Assembly: GCA_031261635.1 (NCBI GenBank)
Contig: JAISJH010000102.1
Span: forward strand, 1 to 39,246
DNA: 39,246 bases
From: Oscillospiraceae bacterium
GTDB taxonomy: Bacteria > Bacillota > Clostridia > Oscillospirales > Oscillospiraceae
Direction: 5' to 3'
The notes under the pieces are model-generated. The model was not told the DNA's origin. It did not search any database and was given only the letters and a program-made list of their open reading frames with translations. Positions 16,235 to 24,782 of the stretch are shown piece by piece. Every line of letters begins with the position of its first letter. The stretch's first letter is position 1. The translations under genes were made by a program, and so were the position numbers.

Positions 16235-16332
16235 GTATGGGCAACGCACCTCGCCTCGCCCGGTTGCCAATTCTCGCCGGTTGCCAATTTTACCCCGCGC
16301 AATCCGGGCGAGGCAAGGTGCGTTGCCCATAC
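16235..16332. repeat. Large hairpin between rsgA and the GGDEF gene
   Basis: GTATGGGCAACGCACCT (from 16235) is inverted at AAGGTGCGTTGCCCATAC (ending 16332). The arms continue through CGCCTCGCCCGG and CCGGGCGAGGC, giving nearly 30 paired bases. The loop carries a tandem GGTTGCCAATT. It lies between two converging genes and can act as a terminator in both directions. It looks like another family of the intergenic palindromes in this genome. Confidence 0.8.
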
Positions 16333-16369
16333 AAGCCACAGTGTATAATATTTGGCACTTTCGTATTCA

Positions 16370-17752
16370 TTACGCCCGGCTGTAGAACTCGTAGCCGTTG
16401 CGCCCTCTGCCTTTTACCCTGTATAGCGCGATATCGGCCTTTTCAAACAGCGCGGAGTAGTCCGTGCCGTCGGCGGGAGCTAGCGCTATACCCACGCTTA
16501 CAGAGGCCGTAAAGAACTCGCCGCCCGATACGAACTTATTCACGCGCCAGGTTCTTAGCATCGCGTCAATTTTCCGCTCTATTACCTGCAAATTCCCTAC
16601 GCTTTCGCAGAATATCGCGAACTCGTCGCCGCCTATACGCGCCACCAAGTCACTGCTTCGGAACGCGTGTCTGAGGATTTCCGCAAGCCCGCTCAGAACG
16701 TCGTCGCCCATTCTGTGGCCGTAGGTGTCGTTAACCGCCTTGAAATGGTCGATATCGAGAATAGCAAAGGCGTGAATATCATCGCCGCCGGTAAGTAAAA
16801 TGTTGTTAACCCGCGACTCAAAGGCTCTGCGATTAAGCAGACCCGTGAGCGAATCGGTCGAAGCGCGCTTATTCGCAATGTTCAGACTGTCAATATAATC
16901 GCGTATAGAAATCTGCATACGCGTAATCGAGCCGCGCAGAAGCTCAATCTCACTGCCTCTGATGTTCAAATCGGGGTTATCCTCAATGCCGTTTTGCAGA
17001 ATAGCTTCGGCCTGCGGAATTTCCACGCGTATAAACTCCTCGGCGGACTCGGCTAGGTGGCGCAGCGGAGTAACCATAGCGGCGCGGGCAAGGTAGCCGT
17101 AAATCATACAGAAAACAGCGGTAGCGGCGGCAATAATAACTATAAACTCAAGCAAAAAGGACTCCTGCCGCTCCGCTAAATAGTCCAGACCGAAGCAGGT
17201 CGCTATATAGGCTTTAGTTTCGCCGTCCGAGCCTTTGAAGCCTTTCAGCAGTGATAAAATCTCCGGCGCGTCAGACATATGCGCGACCTCGAAATACGCC
17301 GGGATAATCGTTTCGCCGTTCAGCATCGCCTGTACAATCTCGGGAGCCAAATCGTCGTCTTCCCAGGTATAGATGTGACCAATCTCCCAGCGTTCGTCCA
17401 TATCCTCCGAAGCGTCGAATACATAGTGTTCCCCGTCCGCTTGCGCCTTGAAAACGAGCAGGTACGGCAGATTATGTTCACGCGCCAAAACCCGCATAAG
17501 TTCCAGAGCCTCCGCGTAGTCCGGCTCACGCTCGGCCTCCTCCTGCGTTAAGGTTAGCCAGTAATCTATTTTATCCCAGTCAATCTTAGTGCTTACAATG
17601 TTGCAAATCTTATCCGCGGTATCCGCGTATAAATTCTGCATTGAGGTTTTATAAGTGGTATAACTTAGCGTAACCGATATGACACAGATTGTAATGGCCA
17701 TAACAATCAGCATAATAAGGAAACGAAACCAAATAGACATTTTGTGTAACAT
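16370..17752 (-). CDS. Membrane-bound GGDEF diguanylate cyclase with extracytoplasmic sensor domain
   Basis: The enzyme should make cyclic di-GMP from two GTP. A membrane span near residues 10-30 and another near 200-225 bracket an outer sensor domain of about 165 residues. A HAMP-like linker and helix follow. The GGDEF domain is C-terminal, with DSLTGLLNRR, the active-site signature GGDEF (about residue 374) and the allosteric inhibition motif RSSD just upstream. All catalytic residues I can check are present and no EAL domain is attached. The frame opens at GTG 17770, but ATG 17752 is preceded by GAGGGG at a suitable distance. It starts 20 bases after queA, so it is probably co-transcribed with it. 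Confidence 0.93.
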   Translation of the reverse strand: MLHKMSIWFRFLIMLIVMAITICVISVTLSYTTYKTSMQNLYADTADKICNIVSTKIDWDKIDYWLTLTQEEAEREPDYAEALELMRVLAREHNLPYLLVFKAQADGEHYVFDASEDMDERWEIGHIYTWEDDDLAPEIVQAMLNGETIIPAYFEVAHMSDAPEILSLLKGFKGSDGETKAYIATCFGLDYLAERQESFLLEFIVIIAAATAVFCMIYGYLARAAMVTPLRHLAESAEEFIRVEIPQAEAILQNGIEDNPDLNIRGSEIELLRGSITRMQISIRDYIDSLNIANKRASTDSLTGLLNRRAFESRVNNILLTGGDDIHAFAILDIDHFKAVNDTYGHRMGDDVLSGLAEILRHAFRSSDLVARIGGDEFAIFCESVGNLQVIERKIDAMLRTWRVNKFVSGGEFFTASVSVGIALAPADGTDYSALFEKADIALYRVKGRGRNGYEFYSRA

Positions 17753-17772
17753 AGAATTAAAACCCCTCACGA

Positions 17773-18762
17773 TTAGGCTATCAGCATCGCGTCCCCGAAG
17801 CTGAAAAACCTGTAACCACTGTGTATAGCCTCCGCGTAGGCCGCGAGAACGTTTTCACGTCCGGCAAGCGCGGAAACAAGCATAAGAAGCGTACTCTCCG
17901 GCAGGTGGAAATTAGTTATAAGCGCGTCGATTATCTGAAACTCATAACCGGGATAGATAAAACAATTGACAAAACCCGAATACGGTACGCCGCCGGTAGC
18001 TTCAAGGCTTCTGCAAACGGTAGTCCCGACAGCGACTACGCGGCGCTTTTCAGCTTTTGCGCGTGAAATTGCGGCGGCTGTGGCGTCCGGCACAATACAA
18101 TACTCGCTGTGCATAACGTGGGCGGCAATGTATTCAGACTTTACAGGTCGAAAGGTTCCCACTCCGACGTGAAGCGTGATATACGCAAGCTCCACGCCGC
18201 GCTCTTGAAGCTCTGCCAGCAGTTCGGGAGTGAAGTGCAGTCCCGCCGTGGGAGCCGCCGCGCTTCCCGGGGCTTTTGAGTAAACCGTCTGATAACGCTC
18301 GCTGTCCGCAAGCTTTTCCTTTATGTACGGCGGGAGCGGCATTTCGCCGAGTTTTCCAAGTATTTCCAAAAACAAACCATCGTAGCTGAATTTTACAAGC
18401 CGGTTGCCGTTGTCTAAAACCTCTAAAATTTCAGCTTTTAGCTCGCCGCCGCCAAAACTAAAAACCCTCCCGGCTTTGGCTTTTCGTCCGGGTTTTACCA
18501 AACATTCCCATTTATCGTTACCCGTATCGCGAAGTAGTAACAGCTCAATCTCACCAAGCAAGCGGGCGGGCAGTACGCGGCTGTCATTCAGCACAAGTAA
18601 GTCGCCCGGGCGCAAAAGACTGACCAAATCAGAAAAAACCTTATGCCCCACGGCTCCCGAAGTCTTATCAAGAGTCATAAGCCGCGAAGCGTCACGCATA
18701 GCTTTAGGCGTCTGAGCAATCAACTCCGGCGGCAGAGCATAGCTAAATAGCTCTGTTTTCAT
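17773..18762 (-). CDS. queA: tRNA ribosyltransferase-isomerase QueA
   Basis: QueA transfers and isomerises the ribosyl part of S-adenosylmethionine onto preQ1 at tRNA position 34, giving epoxyqueuosine. The protein starts [19 protein letters not shown] and contains [14 protein letters not shown] and [14 protein letters not shown], which are signature blocks of the family. Its 329 residues are close to the usual 340. The upstream ribosome site (AAAGG, 11 bases) is modest. Tgt, which is often adjacent, is not in the window; the next gene is the GGDEF protein. No clear promoter was found because the upstream gap is filled with repeats. Confidence 0.97.
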   Translation of the reverse strand: MKTELFSYALPPELIAQTPKAMRDASRLMTLDKTSGAVGHKVFSDLVSLLRPGDLLVLNDSRVLPARLLGEIELLLLRDTGNDKWECLVKPGRKAKAGRVFSFGGGELKAEILEVLDNGNRLVKFSYDGLFLEILGKLGEMPLPPYIKEKLADSERYQTVYSKAPGSAAAPTAGLHFTPELLAELQERGVELAYITLHVGVGTFRPVKSEYIAAHVMHSEYCIVPDATAAAISRAKAEKRRVVAVGTTVCRSLEATGGVPYSGFVNCFIYPGYEFQIIDALITNFHLPESTLLMLVSALAGRENVLAAYAEAIHSGYRFFSFGDAMLIA

Positions 18763-18795
18763 ATATGCAATAAACCTTTATTTACGTCACCATTT

Positions 18796-18911
18796 TGTAG
18801 GGGACGATGCCCACATCGTCCCGTGAGTGTATCAATCTTACATTCTACGGAGCGGGGCGATGTGGGCATCGCCCCCTACAGAAGCGGGGCAGTGTGGGCA
18901 TCGCCCCCTAC
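18796..18911. repeat. Cluster of three GATGCCCACATC palindromes
   Basis: Units at 18796-18822, 18854-18880 and 18886-18911 each read GTAGGGG(A/C)GATG, a short loop and CATCG(T/C)CCCC(TAC), the last two in the opposite orientation. ACATTCTACGG occurs twice as a flanking direct repeat. The cluster occupies most of the 211-base gap between queA and purF. It belongs to the wider set of short GTAGGGG hairpins scattered in this chromosome. Confidence 0.85.
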
Positions 18912-18973
18912 AATACATTCTACGGGTTTTAGGACAGGTTAACCGCAAACGGCAAATAACCCCCTATGCCCCT

Positions 18974-20419
18974 CTATTGCCGCTTCTCACTCAGTTTCGT
19001 TTCAAATTTCTTTTTACCGGCGTTGTGCGGCGGTTGTATCGGGTACTCGCCGCTGAAACAGCCTACGCAGAAGTCGGCGTTCGGCACGTCCGCAATCTTT
19101 CGCACATCGTCTACCGAGAGGTAGCCTACGCTGTCCGCGCCTATTTCGCGGGCTATATCCTCGTCAGTGTGGAAACGGTTAGCTATAAGCGACTCGCGGT
19201 TATCGACGTCTATCCCGAAGTAACAGGGGTGGCGAAACGGCGGCGACGAAATCCTTACGTGAACCTCCTTAGCCCCTGCCTTACGCAGGAGCATAACCGT
19301 GCTTCGTGTGGTAGTCCCGCGCACAATGCTGTCGTCTACGACAATTACGCGCTTACCGCGAAGCGTGTCAGCAATCGGCGTGAGTTTTATATGCACGGCT
19401 TCCTCGCGCCCCGCCTGCGTCGGCTGGATAAACGTCCGCCCGATGTAGCGGTTCCGCGATAAACCTATGCCGTAAGGTATCCCCGATTCCTCCGCGTAAC
19501 CGAGCGCCGCGTCAAGCCCCGAATCCGGCATACCGATTACAACGTCCGCTTCAACCGGGTGCGCTTTAGCGAGGAAATGCCCGGCGCGCCTCCGCGCCTT
19601 GTGAACGCTGTAACCCTCGAGGTAGCTGTCAGTGCGCGCTACGTAGATATACTCAAACACGCACATATTGAGCCGCCCCTCTGATTTATACGAGGCGTAA
19701 CCGTCCTCCAAATCGGGCGAAACGACAATTATCTCGCCGGGGTGAACGTCGCGTATAAACGTACCGCCAAGCGCGGTTATAGCGCAACTCTCCGAGGCGA
19801 ACACGAAAGCGTCCTCAACTTTCCCCAGACAGAGCGGACGAAACCCGTTAGGGTCACGCGCGGCAATGAGCTTTCGCGGCGACATAAGCACGAGACTATA
19901 CGCGCCCTTAAGCCGCCCCATCGCGATGTAAACCGCCTCCTCAATAGATTTAGCGTTGAGCCTAGCGCGGGTTATCGCGTAGGCTATAACCTCGGTATCG
20001 CTTGTGGTGTGAAAAATTGCTCCGTCAAGCTCGAACTCCGCCCTAAGCTCGTCGTCGTTCGTAACGTTGCCGTTATGCGCTATAGCCATAGAGCCTTTGA
20101 CGTGATGTACTACGATAGGCTGGGCGTTGACGACCTGCGGCGCGCCGGTTGTCGAATAGCGGACGTGTCCGATAGCCATATTGCCCGTGCCGAGTTCGCT
20201 TATAGTGCGGTGGTCGAATACGTCCGGCACAAGCCCGAGGTCTTTATGCACCCTCATAACCCCGTCGTCGCCTACGCATATGCCGCAACTCTCCTGCCCC
20301 CGATGTTGCAGGGAGTACAGCGCGTAGTAGGCGGCGTGGGCCACGTCCGACCGTCCCTTAGTGTTGTATATCCCAAAAACGCCGCATTTATCACGCGGTT
20401 TGAACTCGTCTGTATCCAT
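18974..20419 (-). CDS. purF: Amidophosphoribosyltransferase PurF
   Basis: PurF catalyses the first committed step of purine synthesis, making 5-phosphoribosylamine from PRPP and glutamine. An 11-residue propeptide (MDTDEFKPRDK) precedes Cys12 (CGVFGIYN), which becomes the N-terminal nucleophile after cleavage. The glutaminase domain spans about 12-240. The phosphoribosyltransferase domain has the PRPP loop VIVVDDSIVRGTTT. Cysteines in NMCVF, HPCYF and FCVGC fit the Fe-S cluster ligands of the Bacillus-type enzyme. It is 481 residues long. AGGAGG four bases upstream fixes the start. It is a single gene here, not part of a pur operon, with its own promoter. Confidence 0.97.
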   Translation of the reverse strand: MDTDEFKPRDKCGVFGIYNTKGRSDVAHAAYYALYSLQHRGQESCGICVGDDGVMRVHKDLGLVPDVFDHRTISELGTGNMAIGHVRYSTTGAPQVVNAQPIVVHHVKGSMAIAHNGNVTNDDELRAEFELDGAIFHTTSDTEVIAYAITRARLNAKSIEEAVYIAMGRLKGAYSLVLMSPRKLIAARDPNGFRPLCLGKVEDAFVFASESCAITALGGTFIRDVHPGEIIVVSPDLEDGYASYKSEGRLNMCVFEYIYVARTDSYLEGYSVHKARRRAGHFLAKAHPVEADVVIGMPDSGLDAALGYAEESGIPYGIGLSRNRYIGRTFIQPTQAGREEAVHIKLTPIADTLRGKRVIVVDDSIVRGTTTRSTVMLLRKAGAKEVHVRISSPPFRHPCYFGIDVDNRESLIANRFHTDEDIAREIGADSVGYLSVDDVRKIADVPNADFCVGCFSGEYPIQPPHNAGKKKFETKLSEKRQ

Positions 20420-20463
20420 AATGCCTCCTAGTAAAGCTTGTCACCCGACATTTAACGTAACCC

Positions 20464-20492
20464 AGTATACCACATAACGCAAAATTTTGCAA
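20464..20492 (-). promoter_or_regulatory. Promoter of purF
   Basis: On the minus strand TTGCAA (20492-20487), a 17-base spacer and TATACT (20469-20464). The -10 box lies about 45 bases before the start codon. I could not identify a purine repressor box or a purine riboswitch in the short leader. Confidence 0.65.
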
Positions 20493-20532
20493 GTGGCGTT
20501 GTAAGGCGAAAAGCAAATTTGTATAGAGGCTT

Positions 20533-20580
20533 GTAGGGGCGGGTTTCAAACCCGCCCTTTCCCCGTCATTGCGAGCCGCG
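20533..20580. repeat. CCCGCCC palindrome plus half a CGTCATTGCGAG element
   Basis: A full GTAGGGGCGGG/CCCGCCC hairpin (20533-20558) is followed by a single arm of the long palindrome, CGTCATTGCGAGCCGCG (20564-20580). This arm ends one base before the stop codon of the SGNH gene. The other arm and the central part are missing. Confidence 0.75.
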
Positions 20581-20581
20581 C

Positions 20582-21670
20582 CTATTGTGCGAGCAACTTT
20601 TCCGCATTCGCCCGCAGCTGCTCTAAGCCGGCGGGGGTAATCGGCTCGTCGGGGCGGAACGTTCCCTTGCCGCTGCCGCTTATCAGACCTATAGCGGCGG
20701 CTATTTTGATTTGCGTCGCCTGCGGGTGATTATTCGGAACGTCGCCGAAGGGTTCAAACGTTGAGATATCTATTTTAATCGGCGGTATTTTAAGCTTACC
20801 CTCTTTCAAATCGTTAAGGAGGCTGTCGCAAATCGCGGCAACGGCTTCGGCGCGGGTTAACTGAACCTCGGCGGGTTCGGGGATATCGCGCGGCTCGCCG
20901 GTTATAGCCTCCGCATGAACCGCCGCGAGGATTTTGTGACCGAGCTTAGTCGGGTGCGGGTCAATGCTTCCGTTTTCCCAGTCGAAGTTCGTCAAACCCA
21001 GACCTCCCGCGAGGAAAAAGGCGTTAAACGTATCCACCTGTACATAGCCGCCCGCCGTGCTTAGGGCGTTATTAGCCTCCATAATATACTCCTCGACGGG
21101 AAAGTAAAACGCCTTGTCCGTTATCGGGAGCGGATTATAAAAGCGTGAAAGATAAATCCCGGCGTTAGGCGCAAGCTCGCGCAGGGTCGTGTAGATTGTG
21201 ACAAGATTATCGCGCATTTGCGTGATGTTTCGCGTAAAGGTGTTGTGATAAACCTCGCCCTTAATAATTTTCATTATATCGGCGGTAAGCACTTCCTTAG
21301 CCCCGCCGAGAACGATTGCGCGGGAAAAGGGCGATATAGCGTCCATAAGAAAATCATTCGCGCCGATACTGACGGTGATTATATCAGCGTCCGCGATAAC
21401 GCCGCCATAGCTGTCAATAACCTGTAACAAATCAGCCGTCGTATCGCCGGGACGCGCAAGGTTCTTAAGCGTTAAGCCCGGGTAATCGTTCTGCAAAGCC
21501 GCGCAGAGCAGCTCCGCGTAACCTTCGCCTTTCTGAAGCTGATAGTAGGAAGCGATACTGTCGCCAAGCGCGACATAAAGCGGCGGCGCGGCGGCTTCGT
21601 CCGCAAACGCCGCGGGAGCTACGCCAACGGCAAGCGCAAGTGTTAAGATAAAAGCAAAAAGTCTTTTCAT
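20582..21670 (-). CDS. Secreted SGNH/GDSL-family hydrolase with one SLH-like segment
   Basis: This is probably an esterase or lipase acting outside the cell. Residues 1-23 (MKRLFAFILTLALAVGVAPAAFA) are a clear signal peptide. The SGNH blocks are present in order: VALGDSIA (nucleophile serine near residue 38), the glycine block near ARPGDTT, GANDF, and DPHPTKLGH with the catalytic Asp-His pair. From about residue 268 (LTRAEAVAAI) a single, imperfect SLH unit follows (FGDVP...GTFRPDEPITP), which may hold the enzyme at the cell wall like the giant surface protein. Length is 362 residues. AGGAGA eight bases upstream supports the start. The substrate is unknown; glycan O-acetyl esters are one possibility given the MBOAT pair elsewhere in the window. 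Confidence 0.92.
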   Translation of the reverse strand: MKRLFAFILTLALAVGVAPAAFADEAAAPPLYVALGDSIASYYQLQKGEGYAELLCAALQNDYPGLTLKNLARPGDTTADLLQVIDSYGGVIADADIITVSIGANDFLMDAISPFSRAIVLGGAKEVLTADIMKIIKGEVYHNTFTRNITQMRDNLVTIYTTLRELAPNAGIYLSRFYNPLPITDKAFYFPVEEYIMEANNALSTAGGYVQVDTFNAFFLAGGLGLTNFDWENGSIDPHPTKLGHKILAAVHAEAITGEPRDIPEPAEVQLTRAEAVAAICDSLLNDLKEGKLKIPPIKIDISTFEPFGDVPNNHPQATQIKIAAAIGLISGSGKGTFRPDEPITPAGLEQLRANAEKLLAQ

Positions 21671-21715
21671 TGTAGAAATCTCCTATATTAGACCTGTTCT
21701 AAATCCTTCGTCCCC

Positions 21716-21876
21716 CGTCATTGCGAGCGCCGGTAGGCAAAAGATACGTATAATGTTTAGGCGCGAAGCAATCCAGTGCCGGGAACCAAAGATACGTTTC
21801 TATGGTTTGCGGCACTGGATTGCTTCGCCGCTATACCTTGATATATCTTGAACTTTCCGCGGCTCGCAAAGACGGC
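21716..21876. repeat. Long CGTCATTGCGAG palindrome, copy upstream of the SGNH gene
   Basis: A long imperfect palindrome running from CGTCATTGCGAGCG to CTCGCAAAGACGG, with CAATCCAGTGCCGG and CACTGGATTGCTTCGC in its centre. It fills most of the 252-base gap between comM and the SGNH gene. A short ORF of 195 residues read through it on the plus strand is an artefact. No promoter for the SGNH gene is obvious. Confidence 0.85.
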
Positions 21877-21922
21877 GCACTGCGCCGGGACGAAGGTTAT
21901 CGGTCTGCCGACTGGTTCATCG

Positions 21923-23422
21923 CTACGAATTACGATATTGCAAGGCTTCGGCCAAATGCGTTACCGTTATATCCGCGCTCTCGGCTAAATCCGCTATTGT
22001 TCGCGCCACGCGTAGTATTCTGTCGTGCGAACGTCCCGACATACTCAGACGCTCGAACGCTGATTTCAATAAGCCCTCGCCCTGTTCGTCCAGTTTGCAA
22101 AATTCTATTATCTGCGACGAGTCCATTTGAGCGTTGCACTCCGCCGGGCTGTTCTTTAGGCGCTCGCGCTGAATGTTCCGCGCGGCCTCGACCCTTACGC
22201 GTATTTCAGCGGAGGTTTCAGCGGGTTTGTCGCTTCGCAGTTCCTCAAACTCGAGGGCTTGTACGCCTACGAAAATATCTATCCTGTCGAGGAGCGGCCC
22301 GGAGAGCTTTGCCTTGTAGCTTTGAATTGCGCTGTCCGAACAGATACATTTATCGCTGCCGTACCAGCCGCAGCGGCAGGGGTTCATAGCTCCCACGAGC
22401 ATAAAGCGCGCGGGGTATGTAACGCTTCCGCTCACGCGCGAGATTGTAACGCTGCCGTCCTCCATAGGTTGCCGCAAAGTTTCAATCGCAAGCCTGGAAA
22501 ATTCAGGCAGTTCGTCTAAAAATAGCACTCCGTTGTGAGCGAGCGACACTTCGCCGGGTTTAGGATTGCTCCCGCCGCCAATCAGTCCGGGCTGTGAAAT
22601 AGTATGATGAGGCCGCCTGAACGGACGCTCCGCGATAATCGGGCGGCTAGGATTAGTATTCCCCGCGATACTGTGAATTTCTGTAGTTTCAAGCGCCTCC
22701 GCGCGGCTCATAGAGGGGAAAATCGACGGCAGGCGGCTAGCGAGCATACTCTTACCGGAACCGGGCGGCCCGGACATCAGTATATTATGGCCTCCCGATA
22801 CCGCGACTTCCAGCGCGCGTTTTATATTAGCCTGTCCCTTAACCTCGCTGAAATCGCGGGCGTTATTTTCAGCTAAAAGCTCGAAGTTACTCGGCGGCAC
22901 GGGCTCAATCGCAATACGACCCTGCAAATGGTCAAGAAGCTGCGTAATATGTGCAACCGGGTAGACGCTTACGCCCTCTGAAAAGGAGGCCTCGGCGGCG
23001 TTCTCGGCGGGCAAATAGAGTTTCGCTATACCCAAACGTTCTGCGGCGAGAGCCATAGAAATCGCGCCGTTAATAGGCCGCACGTCGCCCGATAGCGACA
23101 GTTCGCCGAGGAACGCGCTGTCGGAGGGTAGCGGCACAATCATTCCTCCCGCCGCCATTATTCCGAGCATTACCGGCAAATCATAGGTTGTCCCGTTTTT
23201 CTTTGTATCAGCCGGGGCAAGATTTACCGTTACGTGACCGACGGGAAAACGAAAGCCGCAGGAGCGCACGGCGGCGCGGATACGCTCACGCGACTCCTTA
23301 ACGGCGGTATCGGGCAGACCGACAATCTCAAAATTAGGCAAACCGCCCCCAAGGAAGCACTCGACAGTAACTTCATAGCCCCGGATTCCTCCAAGCCCCA
23401 TAGAACGAACCGTCTGAGCCAT
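21923..23422 (-). CDS. comM: YifB/ComM-family Mg-chelatase-like AAA+ ATPase
   Basis: ComM-type proteins are hexameric helicases that help integrate single-stranded DNA during natural transformation; in many Firmicutes the role is untested. The N-terminal part (about 1-170) is the Lon-protease-like fold. The AAA+ core has Walker A GPPGSGKSM (about residue 217), Walker B VLFLDELPEF, and a cysteine-rich insert CRCGWYGSDKCIC. The C-terminal helices match Mg_chelatase_C. The length, 499 residues, is normal. ATG 23422 is used, with AGGGG nine bases upstream; a TTG two codons earlier is possible. It stands alone between repeat blocks. Confidence 0.95.
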   Translation of the reverse strand: MAQTVRSMGLGGIRGYEVTVECFLGGGLPNFEIVGLPDTAVKESRERIRAAVRSCGFRFPVGHVTVNLAPADTKKNGTTYDLPVMLGIMAAGGMIVPLPSDSAFLGELSLSGDVRPINGAISMALAAERLGIAKLYLPAENAAEASFSEGVSVYPVAHITQLLDHLQGRIAIEPVPPSNFELLAENNARDFSEVKGQANIKRALEVAVSGGHNILMSGPPGSGKSMLASRLPSIFPSMSRAEALETTEIHSIAGNTNPSRPIIAERPFRRPHHTISQPGLIGGGSNPKPGEVSLAHNGVLFLDELPEFSRLAIETLRQPMEDGSVTISRVSGSVTYPARFMLVGAMNPCRCGWYGSDKCICSDSAIQSYKAKLSGPLLDRIDIFVGVQALEFEELRSDKPAETSAEIRVRVEAARNIQRERLKNSPAECNAQMDSSQIIEFCKLDEQGEGLLKSAFERLSMSGRSHDRILRVARTIADLAESADITVTHLAEALQYRNS

Positions 23423-23440
23423 AAGCAAACACCCCTTTTA

Positions 23441-23856
23441 CAGTTAACAGTTATCAAATATCAAATATCAGAGACGATGGTTGGACGTGGGTTACGGTAA
23501 GCAATTCCCCTCCTGGGAGGGGTGGCGCGTAGCGCCGGGGTGGTTCCCCCGTAGGGCGCAACTCCCGTCCAAACCCACGTCCCACCGTCATTGCGAGCCG
23601 CGGTACGCTTGCGATACGTACCATTGAGACCGGCGCGGCAATCCAGTGCCGGGAGCGTAACTTACGTATCTATGGTTTGTGCTACTGGATTGCTTCGCAC
23701 CTATACCGCGTTGTATGTTAGGCCTACCGGTGCTTCGCAATGACGGGTTCTTTAGTCCCTCGCGCTTTATTTACGACTTCTAGCTTGAATAGAACTTCTA
23801 TTTTTAATACAGCTTCTAACTAATATTTGATATTTGATATTTGATAACTGTTATTT
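23441..23856. repeat. Composite element bounded by AT-rich inverted repeats, copy 1
   Basis: The 432-base gap before comM is a single composite. The left end (23441-23475) reads CAGTTAACAGTTATCAAATA and continues with TATCAGAGACG. The right end (23822-23856) is its inverse, TGATATTTGATAACTGTTATT. Between them lie a CCCCTCC/GGAGGGG hairpin with CGCCGGGGTGG (about 23508-23550) and a complete long palindrome (23586-23745). No transposase ORF is present. The left end stops about 10 bases before the comM ribosome site and the right end contains the gpsA stop codon. Confidence 0.8.
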
Positions 23857-24766
23857 AGTTCTCGTTTTTACGTTCGCGCGTCATTAGCTCGCGCGTTGTC
23901 TGCGAGGGGTCGCGTCCCTCGTATAGTATGCTGTAGATTGCGCTGCATATCGGCATTTCAGTATCGAGCGACTGCGCCAGTTTATGAACTGCGGCGGCTG
24001 TATAGACACCCTCTACAAATTCGCTTACTTCGCTAACGGCGGTCTTTGGGCTTAGGCCGCGCCCTATGTTTATCCCGGCGCGGCGGTTTCGCGAATGTTC
24101 ACTGGTACAGGTTACAATAAGGTCGCCAACGCCCGCAAGTCCCGCGAAAGTATCGCGCGTCCCGCCGAGTTTTTCACCCAGGCGCGACATTTCAGCAAGG
24201 CCGCGCGTCATAAGCATTGCGGCGGTGTTATCGCCGTAGCCTAAACCGTCGCTTATGCCCACGCCGATTGCTATAACGTTTTTAAGCGCACCGCAAAGCT
24301 CCGCGCCTATTATATCGGACGAAGTATAGACGCGAAACATCTCATTCATAAAGGTTTCCTGAACCGCTTCGGCGGTGGCGATATTTACCGAGGCCGCGAG
24401 CAAGCCCGTAGGAAGCCCGAGCTTAACTTCCTCCGCGTGGGAGGGTCCCGTCAGTACCGCTATACGCTCCTCGTTGCCCAGTTCCTCTGCTAAAACGCGC
24501 GATAATCTGTCGCCTGTGCTTATTTCAATACCTTTAGAACAGTTGACCAAAATAACATCGTCCTGTATAACGCCGCGAAGCAGGGAGGCGACTTCGCGAA
24601 AGGCAATCGACGCGCAGGCAAACACAAGCATACGCGCGGAAACCGGAAGCGTCTTAGCCAGTATTTCCGTTCGCGACGACAGAAGCGCGGTTTTGTGACC
24701 GTTATTCCTGAGAACGCCCGCTAGCGTAGTCCCCCAGGCTCCGGAACCTATTACCGCTATGTCCAT
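23855..24766 (-). CDS. gpsA: Glycerol-3-phosphate dehydrogenase GpsA, internally shortened
   Basis: GpsA reduces dihydroxyacetone phosphate to sn-glycerol-3-phosphate, the backbone donor for phospholipids and the substrate of PlsY encoded just upstream. The Rossmann motif GSGAWGTTLA (residues 7-16), CSKGIE, the catalytic GALKNVIAIGVG and SRNRRAGINIG are all present. The protein has only 303 residues. Compared with E. coli GpsA it lacks about 27 residues between the second and fourth beta strands, including the conserved segment that normally reads like FLPDVPFP. The cofactor loop may be affected, but the frame is intact and the rest is well conserved. GGAGG lies nine bases before the ATG. The stop codon lies inside the AT-rich repeat. 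Confidence 0.93.
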   Translation of the reverse strand: MDIAVIGSGAWGTTLAGVLRNNGHKTALLSSRTEILAKTLPVSARMLVFACASIAFREVASLLRGVIQDDVILVNCSKGIEISTGDRLSRVLAEELGNEERIAVLTGPSHAEEVKLGLPTGLLAASVNIATAEAVQETFMNEMFRVYTSSDIIGAELCGALKNVIAIGVGISDGLGYGDNTAAMLMTRGLAEMSRLGEKLGGTRDTFAGLAGVGDLIVTCTSEHSRNRRAGINIGRGLSPKTAVSEVSEFVEGVYTAAAVHKLAQSLDTEMPICSAIYSILYEGRDPSQTTRELMTRERKNEN

Positions 24767-24782
24767 TTGCGTATACCTCCGT

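Noticed and set aside
15928-16512. 194-residue plus-strand frame at the rsgA end
   Set aside because: It lies out of frame inside rsgA, then crosses the hairpin and the 3' end of the GGDEF gene. The sequence is Arg/Cys-rich with no domain, typical of a shadow frame.
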